From contig DBOM01000031.1 of NCBI GenBank assembly GCA_002299965.1, positions 44,667 through 108,666 of the forward strand: a DNA stretch of 64,000 nucleotides, read 5' to 3'. This DNA is from Caldiserica bacterium UBA646 (lineage in GTDB: Bacteria > Caldisericota > Caldisericia > Caldisericales > Caldisericaceae). The notes under the pieces were generated by a model, which was given only the letters and a program-made list of their open reading frames with translations, did not search any database and had not been told where the DNA came from. The translations under genes and the position numbers were made by a program. Shown in pieces: positions 1 through 9,327 of this stretch (its first letter is position 1; each line of letters begins with the position of its first letter).

Positions 1-203
1 AGCTGCTCTTTTTTAATCATGTGTGTATTGTATCGAATCAATTGACTATGTCAACATTTTTGATTGATTGAATATGAGAATTTGTTTTATAGGAGTGTTA
101 GATAAATATTTTGTGTGGAAAGTAGGAATTTTTATCATAAAGCTTTCTAAAACTATTTAAAGTTTTTGAATTGGTACTATAATTATTTTAAGAGATGATA
201 GTT

Positions 204-1634
204 ATGGATGTTTTACTTATTAATCCTCTTGTGCAAGGGGTATATGATGCAATTGATATAAAACTCCCTCCTCTGGGGCTTGCCTATATAGCTGCAGTGT
301 TGCGAGAAAAGGGGCATACTGTAAAAATTATCGATCTTAATGTAGAAGATAATCTGTGGGAAGTACTTTCCGAAAGAGAATGGGGGCTTGCAGGCATATC
401 CTGTGATACGAGTCGATATCCGGTAGCAATGGAAATTGCAAAACAAATTAAGAAGTATTATAGCTGCAAAATCATTATGGGTGGCCCGCACGTTACATTT
501 TTTGACAGGGAGACATTAAATACGGGTGCGGTAGATTATGTTGCAAGGGGTGAGGGAGAATATATTGCGCTAAATCTTGTTGATGCGCTTGCGAATAGTT
601 CTGCCCTTGCAAAAGTAAAAGGCATTTCTTTCATAAAAAAGGGGGAGTTTACTCGCACACCTTCTGCGCCTCTGATAAAAGATTTAGACACTCTACCTTT
701 TCCTGCACGAGATTTACTTCCTATGGATAAGTACAAAATTACACGTTTCTTTGGGTGGCCAATAACAAATGTTTTGACAACGAGAGGATGTCCATTTGAC
801 TGTAATTTTTGTTCGTCTTCCCAGTTCTTTGGGTTATTATGGCGAACGAGGAGCCCCAAAAATATAGTGGATGAAGTCGAAGAAGTGATGAAAAAATATG
901 GATACAATGCATTTGCATTCATTGATGATAATTTTACACTGAATCCCGGAAGAGTAATAGAAATATCCAAAGAAATATTAAAAAGGAAATTGGATGTATT
1001 CTGGTGGGCATTTTCCAGAGTAGACGAACTTTTAAGGAATGAAGAGATGGTGAAATGGATGGCAAGATCTGGATGTAAAATGATATTTTTAGGTATAGAA
1101 AGTGTAAGTAAAAAAATTCTTGATGCTTATAACAAGAGAATTTCCTCTGATGATTCCGTAAAAGCAGTAAAACTTCTTAGAAAATACGGAATAGCAACCT
1201 GGGGAAGCTTTATCATAGGAGGCTTAGAGGAGACAAAAGAAATGATTTTAAACACAGTATGGTTTGCAAAGTTTCTTGATCCAAAAAATGTACAATTCTC
1301 TATTCTTACGCCTTTCCCCGGGACACGACTATATGCGAATGCTGAAAGAGAAAATTTACTAATACACAAAAACTGGGCGTATTACAATGGCGCGCATAGT
1401 GTGCTAAAAACAAAATATCTTAAATCCCATGAACTGCAATATTTACTTAAGAAGGCGTATATTTCCTTTTATTTGAGGCCTAATCGGTTAGTAAAAATTT
1501 TTCCTGTCGCTTTAAAGTTTCTTGTTGAATTACGCGGAAAAAGGGTACGAGAAAAACGTATTGAACAGATGATAGAACAAGGCCCGGCATATGTTTTAAG
1601 ACATAAAAAGTTTATCTATAAAATTCTCCCGTAG
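204..1634 (+). CDS. B12-binding domain radical SAM protein
   Basis: About 476 residues. The N-terminal third has the cobalamin-binding Rossmann pattern (DVLLINPL at the start, GGPHVTFF near residue 96). A radical SAM domain follows with the cluster motif CPFDCNFC (CX3CX2C) around residues 198-205, then FLGIES and a C-terminal helical tail. Members of this class (BchE/HpnJ-like) perform methylation or rearrangement chemistry on varied substrates; nothing here shows the substrate. I place the start at ATG 204 rather than ATG 195, because AAGAG at 190-194 sits 9 nt before 204 but directly abuts 195. A TATAAT at 178-183 is a likely -10 box. The gene stands alone and its 3' end overlaps convergent mtaB by 19 bp. 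Family firm, function unknown. Confidence 0.85.
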   Translation: MDVLLINPLVQGVYDAIDIKLPPLGLAYIAAVLREKGHTVKIIDLNVEDNLWEVLSEREWGLAGISCDTSRYPVAMEIAKQIKKYYSCKIIMGGPHVTFFDRETLNTGAVDYVARGEGEYIALNLVDALANSSALAKVKGISFIKKGEFTRTPSAPLIKDLDTLPFPARDLLPMDKYKITRFFGWPITNVLTTRGCPFDCNFCSSSQFFGLLWRTRSPKNIVDEVEEVMKKYGYNAFAFIDDNFTLNPGRVIEISKEILKRKLDVFWWAFSRVDELLRNEEMVKWMARSGCKMIFLGIESVSKKILDAYNKRISSDDSVKAVKLLRKYGIATWGSFIIGGLEETKEMILNTVWFAKFLDPKNVQFSILTPFPGTRLYANAERENLLIHKNWAYYNGAHSVLKTKYLKSHELQYLLKKAYISFYLRPNRLVKIFPVALKFLVELRGKRVREKRIEQMIEQGPAYVLRHKKFIYKILP

Positions 1635-2851
1635 AGGTAATTGGCATCTACTTTTTCAACTAAAACGGGAACAATACTTCCTAACTCTATATTTGTGCCT
1701 GTAAATTTTGTTTTAAGATAGTAAGGAGTAAATCCAGTGTAATGCATTCCATCTTTTTCTTCGACAAGCACTTCAACTGTTTTGTTTAGAAATCTATCTT
1801 TAAATGCAGTTCTTTCTATATTTACTGCATGCAGTAGTCTTTCTGCGCGCGTTTTTTTTAGTGATTCTGAGACAGTTTCTTTCATAAAATAAGCAGGGGT
1901 GAAAGGTCTTTTTGAATATCTGAATATATGTACTTTAGAAAAATGTGCTTTTCCTACAATTGATACTGAGTTTAAAAATGCATTGTCTGTTTCTCCCGGG
2001 AAACCCACGATAATGTCGGTAGTGATAGAAAAGTTTTGGTCTTTTTTTCTTAGTTTCTCTATAATGTTTAGGCATTCTTCTGTTGTGTAATTTCTGTTCA
2101 TTCTTTTTAGCACTTCATTATCTCCGGATTGAAGGGAAATGTGAAAGTGAGGTGTTACAGGCGGAGTTAATTCCCTTATAAGATCATCTGTTATGGCTGT
2201 AGGATATATAGAACTAATTCTTATTCTTTCAATTCTCTCGATCGTTTTTAATGTTTTTAAAAGTGAAGCCAAAGATGTTCCAATGTCTTCTCCATATTTG
2301 CCGATTTCAGTGCCAGAAAGTACAATTTCTTTGTATCCTGTTTTTGAAAGTTCTTGTACTTCTTTTGATATGGCTTTTCTTGTTTTGCTTTTTATCTTGC
2401 TACCCCTTACGAACGGCACAATGCAGTATGTACAGAAGTTGTTGCATCCTTCTTCTATTTTAATTGTGGCTCGTGTATGCCCTGAAAATCTTTTTATCGA
2501 TTCTTCTTGCAGCGATATTGGAGAATAAGTATTATTGTAGTAGAAATCAGCTATCTTTTTGCGTTCTCCTGTGTATAAAAAGATATTGTTTTCTTTAAAA
2601 TCTGGACGAAGCCTTGCAAAGCAACTTGTTATGATGATTTTTGCATTTGGATTTGTTCTTTTTGCACGGTGTACTGCTTTTCTCGTTTCTGCCTCTGCTT
2701 TACCTGTTACTACACAGGAATTGATAATATATAAATCTGCCTTGTTATGGAATGGAATAACTGTATCTCCATGGCTTTCGAACGATTCTCTAATGAGCTC
2801 TGTTTCATACTGATTTGTTTTACAACCTAAGGTGTATATTGCTATGCGCAT
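1616..2851 (-). CDS. mtaB: tRNA t6A37 methylthiotransferase MtaB
   Basis: 411 residues, normal for MtaB, which adds the 2-methylthio group to N6-threonylcarbamoyladenosine at position 37 of ANN-decoding tRNAs. The N-terminal MTTase domain starts MRIAIYTLGCKTNQYET, with the GCKxNQ signature of MtaB rather than MiaB. Further cluster-binding cysteines lie in NSCVVTG and TSCFA. The radical SAM motif CNNFCTYC is near residue 136, and the C-terminus looks like a TRAM domain. The ATG overlaps the stop of hrcA by one base (TAATG), so the two are translationally coupled. In many Firmicutes mtaB also lies in the hrcA-dnaK neighbourhood, here without the chaperone genes. Confidence 0.93.
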   Translation of the reverse strand: MRIAIYTLGCKTNQYETELIRESFESHGDTVIPFHNKADLYIINSCVVTGKAEAETRKAVHRAKRTNPNAKIIITSCFARLRPDFKENNIFLYTGERKKIADFYYNNTYSPISLQEESIKRFSGHTRATIKIEEGCNNFCTYCIVPFVRGSKIKSKTRKAISKEVQELSKTGYKEIVLSGTEIGKYGEDIGTSLASLLKTLKTIERIERIRISSIYPTAITDDLIRELTPPVTPHFHISLQSGDNEVLKRMNRNYTTEECLNIIEKLRKKDQNFSITTDIIVGFPGETDNAFLNSVSIVGKAHFSKVHIFRYSKRPFTPAYFMKETVSESLKKTRAERLLHAVNIERTAFKDRFLNKTVEVLVEEKDGMHYTGFTPYYLKTKFTGTNIELGSIVPVLVEKVDANYLYGRIL

Positions 2852-3879
2852 TATGTCATAATTTTGTCAGCAAACTCTTCCAGGCTGTCAGCTATTTGTT
2901 CCAATACATGGATACCTTTAATGTAATCCATTCGGGTAGGGCCGATCAAAGCAAGCATACCCTCCATTTCTTTTATTGTGTATTTTACTGTAATAAGGCT
3001 GCAATCCCATAATTGGGGTAACTTGTTTTCCTTCCCGATGAGGTAACCAAGATTATCTTTTAATGGAACATCCTCGATAATATCTTCTATTAATCTTTTT
3101 TCTTCAAGCATTTTCAGAAGAAGCTCTACCTTTTTTTCTGCTAGTGTAATTCTTGCGGAAAGAAGGTTGGCAATGCCTTTTATATAAATTTCTCTTGTTG
3201 CATTTTTTCTTATTTCTTTTTCCAAGAATTGGTAAAAAGTTTTTATAATTACGTTTTCTTGCCTGAATTCTTCTGAAAAGAATTTTGTTTTTCTTAACAA
3301 ACGTGATGCTTGTTTAAGGGATAAGTTAGAAAGTTTATCATTGATAAAATGTTCTATTAAGATCAATTCGTTCGTGGATGTTTTTGTTTTGACAATAGGA
3401 GCTGCTTCTGAAGTATAGGTATCAGTGACAAGCACGGTGTATACATTTTGATTATTTATTGCAAAAAAATGTATATATTTAATGTGTTCGTCCTCTGTTT
3501 CAGGGGATAGCACGAGGGCAATTTCTTTTGTGCTTTGGGACATAAATTTCGATACTTTTTCTAATACGGAATTAAGGTCTTTTGTTTTTCCAGAAATGGA
3601 AAGTTCTATTTTTTTTATGGCTTTCTCTTTCTTTTCTTTTAAAAAAGTTTCAATAAAAAAGCGATATCCTTTGCTTGTTGGGATTCTGCCTGCAGAAATA
3701 TGAGGCTGATATATATATCCCAACTTCTCAAGCTCTGTCATTTCGTTTCTTACAGTGGCAGAAGAAATAGGGGAATGAAACTTTTCAGCTATTCTTGTTG
3801 ATCCTACTGGCTGCCCTGTTTTAATGTATTCCGTTACTAAATTTTTTAATATTTCATCTCTTCTATTTTTTAATTTCAT
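2851..3879 (-). CDS. hrcA: Heat-inducible transcription repressor HrcA
   Basis: HrcA represses class I heat-shock genes by binding the CIRCE operator. The protein has the winged-helix N-terminus (SSATVRNEMTELEKLGYI), the following HISAGRIPTSKGYRFF segment and a GAF-like core, and ends near the usual length (342 residues). Two ATGs are adjacent, at 3882 and 3879. I prefer 3879 because a TATAAT box at 3887-3892 with an extended TG lies exactly 7 nt upstream and there is no Shine-Dalgarno, which predicts a leaderless mRNA beginning at that ATG. No CIRCE (TTAGCACTC inverted repeat) is visible upstream, and grpE, dnaK and dnaJ are absent. It is followed by coupled mtaB. Confidence 0.95.
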   Translation of the reverse strand: MKLKNRRDEILKNLVTEYIKTGQPVGSTRIAEKFHSPISSATVRNEMTELEKLGYIYQPHISAGRIPTSKGYRFFIETFLKEKKEKAIKKIELSISGKTKDLNSVLEKVSKFMSQSTKEIALVLSPETEDEHIKYIHFFAINNQNVYTVLVTDTYTSEAAPIVKTKTSTNELILIEHFINDKLSNLSLKQASRLLRKTKFFSEEFRQENVIIKTFYQFLEKEIRKNATREIYIKGIANLLSARITLAEKKVELLLKMLEEKRLIEDIIEDVPLKDNLGYLIGKENKLPQLWDCSLITVKYTIKEMEGMLALIGPTRMDYIKGIHVLEQIADSLEEFADKIMT

Positions 3880-3886
3880 CATTTAA

Positions 3887-3895
3887 ATTATATCA
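3887..3895 (-). promoter_or_regulatory. Extended -10 promoter of hrcA (predicted leaderless)
   Basis: On the minus strand the sequence reads TGATATAAT, a consensus extended -10 element. The second hrcA ATG begins 7 nt after it, where transcription should start. No good -35 is present, because that position lies inside the glnA terminator hairpin. The missing -35 fits an extended -10 promoter. Confidence 0.6.
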
Positions 3896-3927
3896 AAAAG
3901 AAGCTTCTTATAAAAGAAGCTTCTTTA
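3895..3927 (-). terminator. Rho-independent terminator downstream of glnA
   Basis: Two copies of the self-complementary 12-mer AAGAAGCTTCTT (3898-3909 and 3914-3925) form a 12-bp hairpin with a 4-nt loop, followed on the minus strand by a T run. It lies about 45 nt beyond the glnA stop and immediately upstream of the hrcA -10 box. Confidence 0.75.
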
Positions 3928-3969
3928 TAGTGGTTTAGTCCAGTACTTTTTGAAAGGGATATGTAAAAA

Positions 3970-5301
3970 TTAATAAATGGGTAACGAATTTTTAATTTCC
4001 CAATCGGTTACATATATTCGATATTCATCCCACTCTTTTTCTTTGGCTTCTATGTATTTCTTAGCTACATGATCGCCAAGAGCAGATAGTATTACCTTAT
4101 CTTTCTTTAATTCCTGAATTGCTTTTTCCAAAGTAGATGGCAAGATATCAATGCCCATAGCGGATTTTTCTTTAGCGGAGAGTTCGTATATGTTGATGTT
4201 ATTTGCAGGTTTTGGAGGTGTTATTTTATTTTTTATGCCGTCTAATCCTGCTTTTAAAATTACTGCAAGGGCAAGATATGGATTTGCTGTGGGATCAGGA
4301 CTTCTATATTCAATTCTTTTTTCTTCAAATTCACCTAAAGGCACTCTAATCAAAGCACTTCTGTTTTTTTCAGCCCAGCACATATACACAGGAGCTTCGT
4401 ATCCTGGGATAAGTCTCTTATAGGAATTTACGATTGGATTTGTTATTGCAGTAATTGCCTTTGCATGTTTTAATAGCCCTCCTATGAAATATAATGCTGT
4501 GTTGGAAAGGCCGAATTGCTTACCTGGAGCATAAAAAATATTTTTACCGTTCTTTGTGAAGAGAGAAATATGAGTATGCATTCCCGATCCGTTTATTCCA
4601 AAGATAGGTTTTGGTAAAAATGTTGCGTATAATCCATTTTGCAAAGCAATGGTTTTTGCGACAGTTTTAAATGTGGTTGCTCTATCTGCTGTTGTCAGTG
4701 CATTGGCGTATTTAAAATCTATTTCATGTTGTGAAGGAGCTACTTCATGATGTGAAGCTTCTATTTCAAATCCCATTTTTTCAAGGGTAACTGCTATTTC
4801 TATGCGGGTTTTTTCGCCAATATCTTCTGGAAGCATTTCAAAGTAACTTCCGTCACTTACCAGTTTTGTTGAGGGATTTTTATCTTCCGTGAGTTTGAAC
4901 AAGAAAAATTCTTCTTCAGTACCATTATTCATATAAAAGCCCAATTTTTTTGCTTCTTCTATTACTTTTTTTAACATATAGCGTGGAGAACCACTGAATG
5001 GTTTCCCATTATGTCCATATACATCGCAAATTAAGCGTGCTATTTTTATTGGTTGGTCTAACGTCCATGGCAATACAATGAATGTATCGAGGTCAGGATG
5101 CAGTACCATGTCAGATTCTTCTATTCTTACAAATCCCTCAATTGATGAGCCATCAAAGGCAATTCCGTTGTCTATTACTTTTTCAAGTTTTTTTGAGCTG
5201 ATTTCTATAAGCTTTGGAAATCCTAAAATATCTACAAACTGAAGCCAGATTGCATTAATTTCTTTATTATAAATTTCTTTAAGAATTTTTTCCTTTGTCA
5301 T
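3970..5301 (-). CDS. glnA: Glutamine synthetase, type I
   Basis: 443 residues, typical of GSI-alpha enzymes that make glutamine from glutamate, ammonia and ATP. Visible family blocks are FDGSSIEGF near residue 50, EEEFFLF in the ATP/metal region, NGSGMHTHIS (ammonium/metal site) and EYRSPDPTANPYLA. The tyrosine adenylylation loop of GSI-beta enzymes is not evident, and the short length also fits the alpha form. The start has a strong SD (GGGAGGGG), and a promoter with TTGATT and TAAAAT lies just upstream. Monocistronic, ending at a strong hairpin before hrcA. No GlnR-type operator was recognised. Confidence 0.97.
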   Translation of the reverse strand: MTKEKILKEIYNKEINAIWLQFVDILGFPKLIEISSKKLEKVIDNGIAFDGSSIEGFVRIEESDMVLHPDLDTFIVLPWTLDQPIKIARLICDVYGHNGKPFSGSPRYMLKKVIEEAKKLGFYMNNGTEEEFFLFKLTEDKNPSTKLVSDGSYFEMLPEDIGEKTRIEIAVTLEKMGFEIEASHHEVAPSQHEIDFKYANALTTADRATTFKTVAKTIALQNGLYATFLPKPIFGINGSGMHTHISLFTKNGKNIFYAPGKQFGLSNTALYFIGGLLKHAKAITAITNPIVNSYKRLIPGYEAPVYMCWAEKNRSALIRVPLGEFEEKRIEYRSPDPTANPYLALAVILKAGLDGIKNKITPPKPANNINIYELSAKEKSAMGIDILPSTLEKAIQELKKDKVILSALGDHVAKKYIEAKEKEWDEYRIYVTDWEIKNSLPIY

Positions 5302-5330
5302 TTCCCCCTCCCTTAAATCGAGCTTTTAGA

Positions 5331-5358
5331 ATTTTATTTGTAAACTAAAAAAAATCAA
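5331..5358 (-). promoter_or_regulatory. glnA promoter
   Basis: Minus strand TTGATT (5353-5358), a 16-bp spacer, then TAAAAT (5331-5336). Predicted transcription start near 5324 gives a leader of about 22 nt containing the SD. Confidence 0.6.
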
Positions 5359-5445
5359 GCTATGTGAATAAAATATGAAATAATTTTTAAGACTTTAATT
5401 TTAATAAATTACGATGAGTAAAATAATTTTTGAAAGATAAATAAA

Positions 5446-5484
5446 AACAGGGAGAATGTTAAACAATTATGCAAGCTCCCTGTT
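5446..5484 (-). terminator. Terminator of the HU gene
   Basis: Inverted repeat AACAGGGAG (5447-5455) and CTCCCTGTT (5476-5484), 9 bp with a 20-nt loop. On the minus strand it is followed by TTTTTAT. It lies just past the HU stop codon. The large loop lowers confidence somewhat. Confidence 0.6.
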
Positions 5485-5494
5485 TTTTGTTTCT

Positions 5495-5776
5495 CTACTT
5501 CTTTTTTGCTACTGCGTCTTTTAGCTTTTTCCCTGGCTTAAAGAAAGGTACTGTTTTTGCAGCAATTTTGATTTTCTTTCTTGTCCTTGGGTTTACGCCA
5601 TTTCTTGCTGATCTTTTTCTTGCTCCAAAGGTGCCGAATCCAATCAATGCAACTTTGTCTCCCTTTTTGAGAGTGTTTGTTACGACTTCTGCAAAGGAAT
5701 CAAGCGTCATTGCTGCTTCTTTCTTCTTAAGACCAGTTTTTTTTGCAATTGCGCTAATAAGTTCTGGCTTGTTCAT
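5495..5776 (-). CDS. hup: HU family DNA-binding protein
   Basis: 93 residues, the standard length for HU, the histone-like dimer that bends DNA and compacts the nucleoid. The N-terminus MNKPELISAIAKKTGLKKKE and the core GFGTFGARKRSARNG-NPRT are diagnostic; the arm proline sits in NPRTRKKI. A lysine-rich tail (KLKDAVAKKK) closes it. SD GGAGGGG lies 7 nt before the ATG. Its own promoter (TTGACA, 16 bp, TAAACT) lies upstream in the dnaE-HU gap, and the mRNA leader carries a small hairpin. Confidence 0.97.
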   Translation of the reverse strand: MNKPELISAIAKKTGLKKKEAAMTLDSFAEVVTNTLKKGDKVALIGFGTFGARKRSARNGVNPRTRKKIKIAAKTVPFFKPGKKLKDAVAKKK

Positions 5777-5826
5777 ATTTTCCCCTCCTTCCTTAAGGAT
5801 TTGCCTTTTTAAGGCATCTTACCCTG

Positions 5827-5854
5827 AGTTTAACTAGTTTTTTTTGCTTGTCAA
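5827..5854 (-). promoter_or_regulatory. HU promoter and leader hairpin
   Basis: Minus strand TTGACA (5849-5854), 16-bp spacer, TAAACT (5827-5832). The leader between the predicted start and the SD contains the inverted repeat TGCCTT/AAGGCA (5802-5816, 3-nt loop), which could tune mRNA stability or act as an operator; that role is inference. Confidence 0.65.
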
Positions 5855-5932
5855 GAGAAGAAATGCCTTTTTTGCTATATTTTTTTGCCTTTTTTTCTAA
5901 AAGAGCGCCATTATTGCATATTTTTTGGTTTT

Positions 5933-8900
5933 TTACTGCCTCCAATCTTTAATTTTTAATGTGCCTTCCCCAAAGAGTTTTTCAACCTTTCTTTGGAATT
6001 GTTTCGAATTTTTTGCGAAATATTTTGACGAAAGTGCAATTTTTATGTCTTTTTCTTCCTTTAAGAGGTGTATAATGACTGGATTTCCCCCTTTATGTAG
6101 TTTTATTTCCTTTTTTAGCTCCTCAAGTTTCTTGGTTAATTCAGCTCCCACTTTTATATAGAGGTGTAATGATTTGTATTCATCTTTTTTCTTGATGTCT
6201 TTTTCTGTAAAGAAGTCCACTACTTTTTCTGCAAATAGCATTATATTATCTTCTTCTTTTCTAATCGTGCCTTCTATTACAATTACTCCTTCTTTATCTA
6301 TATAGGGCGTAAAATTCTCATAGTGGTGGGGAAAGACGAGTGTTTCTATTTTTATGTTGGCATCTTCTATTTTGAATTTATATATATGATTGCCATTTCT
6401 TGTTTTACTTCTTTTGACTTTGTCTTTAATGCCTGCAACAATTACCCTGCTTTCAGTTTCTTTGTTTAAAATGGAAGATACAGTAGAAATTTCCCGTTCT
6501 TCTAAAAGGGGCAAATATGTGTTTATTGGATTGCCAGAGACATAAAAACCAAATGCTTCTTTTTCATAGTTCAAGGTATCCATTAGCGATGAACGTTTGC
6601 TTGTGATTATAGGTGTGTTTCCTCCAAAGAGAGAAATGGCTTCTTCTTTTGCGTTTCCTCCATATTCTTCTAAAAGTTCTTTTCTGTCTCTGCCAAAGGA
6701 ATCGAAACATCCTGCCTTTATGAGATTTTCTACAACTTTCTTGTTGACCTTAAGCGGGTTACTTCTTTTCAGGAAACCGCTAAGCGATTTGAATTCTCCT
6801 GACAGTTTTCTTACTTCAATTATTTTTTCTAGAATTTTTTCACCTATACTTTTAATAGCAAACATGCCAAATCTGATGGAATCACCTTCTATGTTGTAGT
6901 AGACATCTGATTTATTTATATCAGGAGGAAGTAGGTCCATTCCTTTGTTTTTTATTTCATCTATTATTTCGCTTGTTTTATCTTCATTACCTATGTAGGC
7001 ATTCAGAAGAGCAGTAAAATATTCTTTTGGATAATGTGCTTTAAGGTATGCATTTTGATATGCGATTGTTGCATAGGACACTGCATGGGATTTATTGAAT
7101 CCATATCCTGCAAAGAATTCTATCAAATCAAATACTTTTGTTGCAATAGTCCTGTCTATCCCTTGTTTTATAGCTTTTTCTATAAATATGCTTCTTTGTT
7201 TTTTTAATATTTCTGGCTTCTTTTTTCCTATCGCTTTTCTCAGGATATCTGCTTCAGACATTGTATATCCAGCAAGTACATTTGCAATCTGCATTATCTG
7301 TTCCTGGTATACAATGATCCCGTAGGTTGGTTTTAAAATTTGCTCTAATGTTGGATGAGGATAGGTTATTTTCTTTTTGCCGTTTTTTCTTTCAACGTAT
7401 TCTTTTATTCCGCCGGCTCTTATTGCTCCTGGTCTGTACAGGGCTACTACCGCCGTAAGATCATCTATGCTTTCTGGTTGCACGCCTTTTAATACTTTTC
7501 TCATGCCGCTGCTTTCTAATTGGAATACTCCGATAGAATCTCCCTTTTTTAGCATATCAAATGTTTTTTTGTCATTCATTGGAATTTCATTTAAGTTGAT
7601 ATCTATACCGTTTTTTTGGAGCATTCCTATTGTGTCTTGCATTATAGTAAGGTTTCGTAAGCCAAGAAAATCCATTTTTAATAAACCGATATGCTCTATG
7701 ATATCTTTATCAAATTGGGCAATTATCGCATTATTTTTATCTAATTGTAATGGTATGTATTCCATTAAAGGTTTGTCTCCGATAATAATGCCAGCAGCGT
7801 GGGTGGAAAAATTTCTAACATTACTTTCAAGAGTTAGAGCTATTTGAAAGAGTTCTTTGTATTTTTCACTGTTCGATTTTTCTTTAAGTTCAGGCACTGT
7901 TTCGATAGCATTTTCTAGAGAAGCGCCAAAAGGGATGAGTTTTGCAATTTTATCTATTTCTCCATATGGGAAGTTTAGTGCCCTTCCGACATCCCTTATA
8001 ACTGCTCTTGCTTCCATTCTGCCAAATGTTGCTACTTGAGCTACATGATCTTTGCCGTATCTATTTTTTACGTATTCTATTACTTCATCTCTTTTTTTAT
8101 CTCCGAAATCTATATCAATATCAGGCATTGACACTCTTTCCGGGTTTAAAAAGCGTTCAAATAAAAGATCATATTTTAATGGATCTATTTCCGTGATGTT
8201 AAGTGCGTATGATACTATACTTCCTGCAGCAGAACCTCTTCCGGGGCCTACTGGGATGTTGCGCTTTTTTGCCCAGCTTATAAAATCTTGTACAATGAGA
8301 AAATAATCCGTAAAACCCATTTTATTAATGACGCCAAGTTCGTATTCTGCGCGCTTTTGTACATCAGGGATTTGTTCAATGGGGTACATTTTTTTCAGGC
8401 CCTCCATTGTAAGCTTTTTTAGGAAGTCTATATTTTTTTGTTTATCCCACTCTTCGCCATTTTGAGTGAATCGAGGTAGGTGGTAGGTGTTAAAGTCAAA
8501 ATTTACATTACACATCTCTTTTATTTTCTCGGTGTTGTCGATTGCTTCGGGGAATTCTTTAAAGATTTTTCTCATCTCATCTTCGGATTTTATGTAGAAT
8601 TCTTCTGTTTGGAAGCGCATTCTATCCGGGTCTTCTACTTTAGCAAGCGTTTGCACACAGAGCACTATGTCATGTGCTTTTGCATCTTTCTTTCTCAGGT
8701 AATGTGCATCATTTGTTGCTACGAGCGGTATGTTTTCTTCTTTTGAGAGCTCTGCCATTATCCGAATTGCTTCTTTCTCTTCGGGCAAGTTGTGGTTCTG
8801 TATTTCGAGGAAGAAATTTTCTTTTTCAAAGATATCTGTGTATTTACGTAACGCCTTACGTGCTGCTTCTTTCCCTTCTTTAAGTGCTGATGATGGTATT

Positions 8901-9319
8901 TCTCCTTGCAAACAAGCACTTAGACCAATAATGCCTTCGTGGTACTTTTTTAATATTTCGTAGTCTACTCTTGGTTTGTAATAGAAGCCTTCTAAAAATC
9001 CTATGGATACGATTTTGATGAGATTTTTGTAGCCTGTATTGTTCTTTGCAAGCAGAACAAGGTGATATCTCTTTGCGCTTCTTTTTTCTTTTTTTAACCT
9101 TCCGTCTGGCGCAACATAAACTTCACAGCCTATAATTGGTTTTATTCCGTTTTTTCTCATCGTTTCATAGAAATCTATCGCACCATACATATTTCCGTGA
9201 TCAGTGATGGCGACAGAGTCCATTCCTAACTCTTTTATTCTTTGTACTAATTTCGGAATTCTATTTAGCCCGTCTAGCAAGCTGTATTCTGTGTGTAAAT
9301 GTAGATGTGTGAATCCCAT
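5933..9319 (-). CDS. dnaE: DNA polymerase III subunit alpha
   Basis: 1128 residues, the replicative polymerase of the DnaE1-like class. The N-terminal PHP domain begins FTHLHLHTEYSLLDG; the polymerase core carries the catalytic acidic cluster PDIDIDFGDKKRDEV near residue 400, plus GPGRGSAAGS and ALYRPGA. Tandem helix-hairpin-helix and an OB-fold follow. There is no embedded DEDD exonuclease, so it is not PolC. SD GGGGGAG lies close to the ATG. It starts 8 bp after an upstream lipoprotein gene and is probably co-transcribed with it, an unusual partner. Confidence 0.97.
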   Translation of the reverse strand: MGFTHLHLHTEYSLLDGLNRIPKLVQRIKELGMDSVAITDHGNMYGAIDFYETMRKNGIKPIIGCEVYVAPDGRLKKEKRSAKRYHLVLLAKNNTGYKNLIKIVSIGFLEGFYYKPRVDYEILKKYHEGIIGLSACLQGEIPSSALKEGKEAARKALRKYTDIFEKENFFLEIQNHNLPEEKEAIRIMAELSKEENIPLVATNDAHYLRKKDAKAHDIVLCVQTLAKVEDPDRMRFQTEEFYIKSEDEMRKIFKEFPEAIDNTEKIKEMCNVNFDFNTYHLPRFTQNGEEWDKQKNIDFLKKLTMEGLKKMYPIEQIPDVQKRAEYELGVINKMGFTDYFLIVQDFISWAKKRNIPVGPGRGSAAGSIVSYALNITEIDPLKYDLLFERFLNPERVSMPDIDIDFGDKKRDEVIEYVKNRYGKDHVAQVATFGRMEARAVIRDVGRALNFPYGEIDKIAKLIPFGASLENAIETVPELKEKSNSEKYKELFQIALTLESNVRNFSTHAAGIIIGDKPLMEYIPLQLDKNNAIIAQFDKDIIEHIGLLKMDFLGLRNLTIMQDTIGMLQKNGIDINLNEIPMNDKKTFDMLKKGDSIGVFQLESSGMRKVLKGVQPESIDDLTAVVALYRPGAIRAGGIKEYVERKNGKKKITYPHPTLEQILKPTYGIIVYQEQIMQIANVLAGYTMSEADILRKAIGKKKPEILKKQRSIFIEKAIKQGIDRTIATKVFDLIEFFAGYGFNKSHAVSYATIAYQNAYLKAHYPKEYFTALLNAYIGNEDKTSEIIDEIKNKGMDLLPPDINKSDVYYNIEGDSIRFGMFAIKSIGEKILEKIIEVRKLSGEFKSLSGFLKRSNPLKVNKKVVENLIKAGCFDSFGRDRKELLEEYGGNAKEEAISLFGGNTPIITSKRSSLMDTLNYEKEAFGFYVSGNPINTYLPLLEEREISTVSSILNKETESRVIVAGIKDKVKRSKTRNGNHIYKFKIEDANIKIETLVFPHHYENFTPYIDKEGVIVIEGTIRKEEDNIMLFAEKVVDFFTEKDIKKKDEYKSLHLYIKVGAELTKKLEELKKEIKLHKGGNPVIIHLLKEEKDIKIALSSKYFAKNSKQFQRKVEKLFGEGTLKIKDWRQ

Positions 9320-9327
9320 ATCTCCCC

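Noticed and set aside
1..177. Possible gene upstream of the B12-radical SAM gene
   Set aside because: The stretch is AT-rich with stops in every frame and only weak promoter-like boxes near its end.
3883..3970. CIRCE operator upstream of hrcA
   Set aside because: Only the AAGAAGCTTCTT terminator repeat is present; the TTAGCACTC arm is absent.
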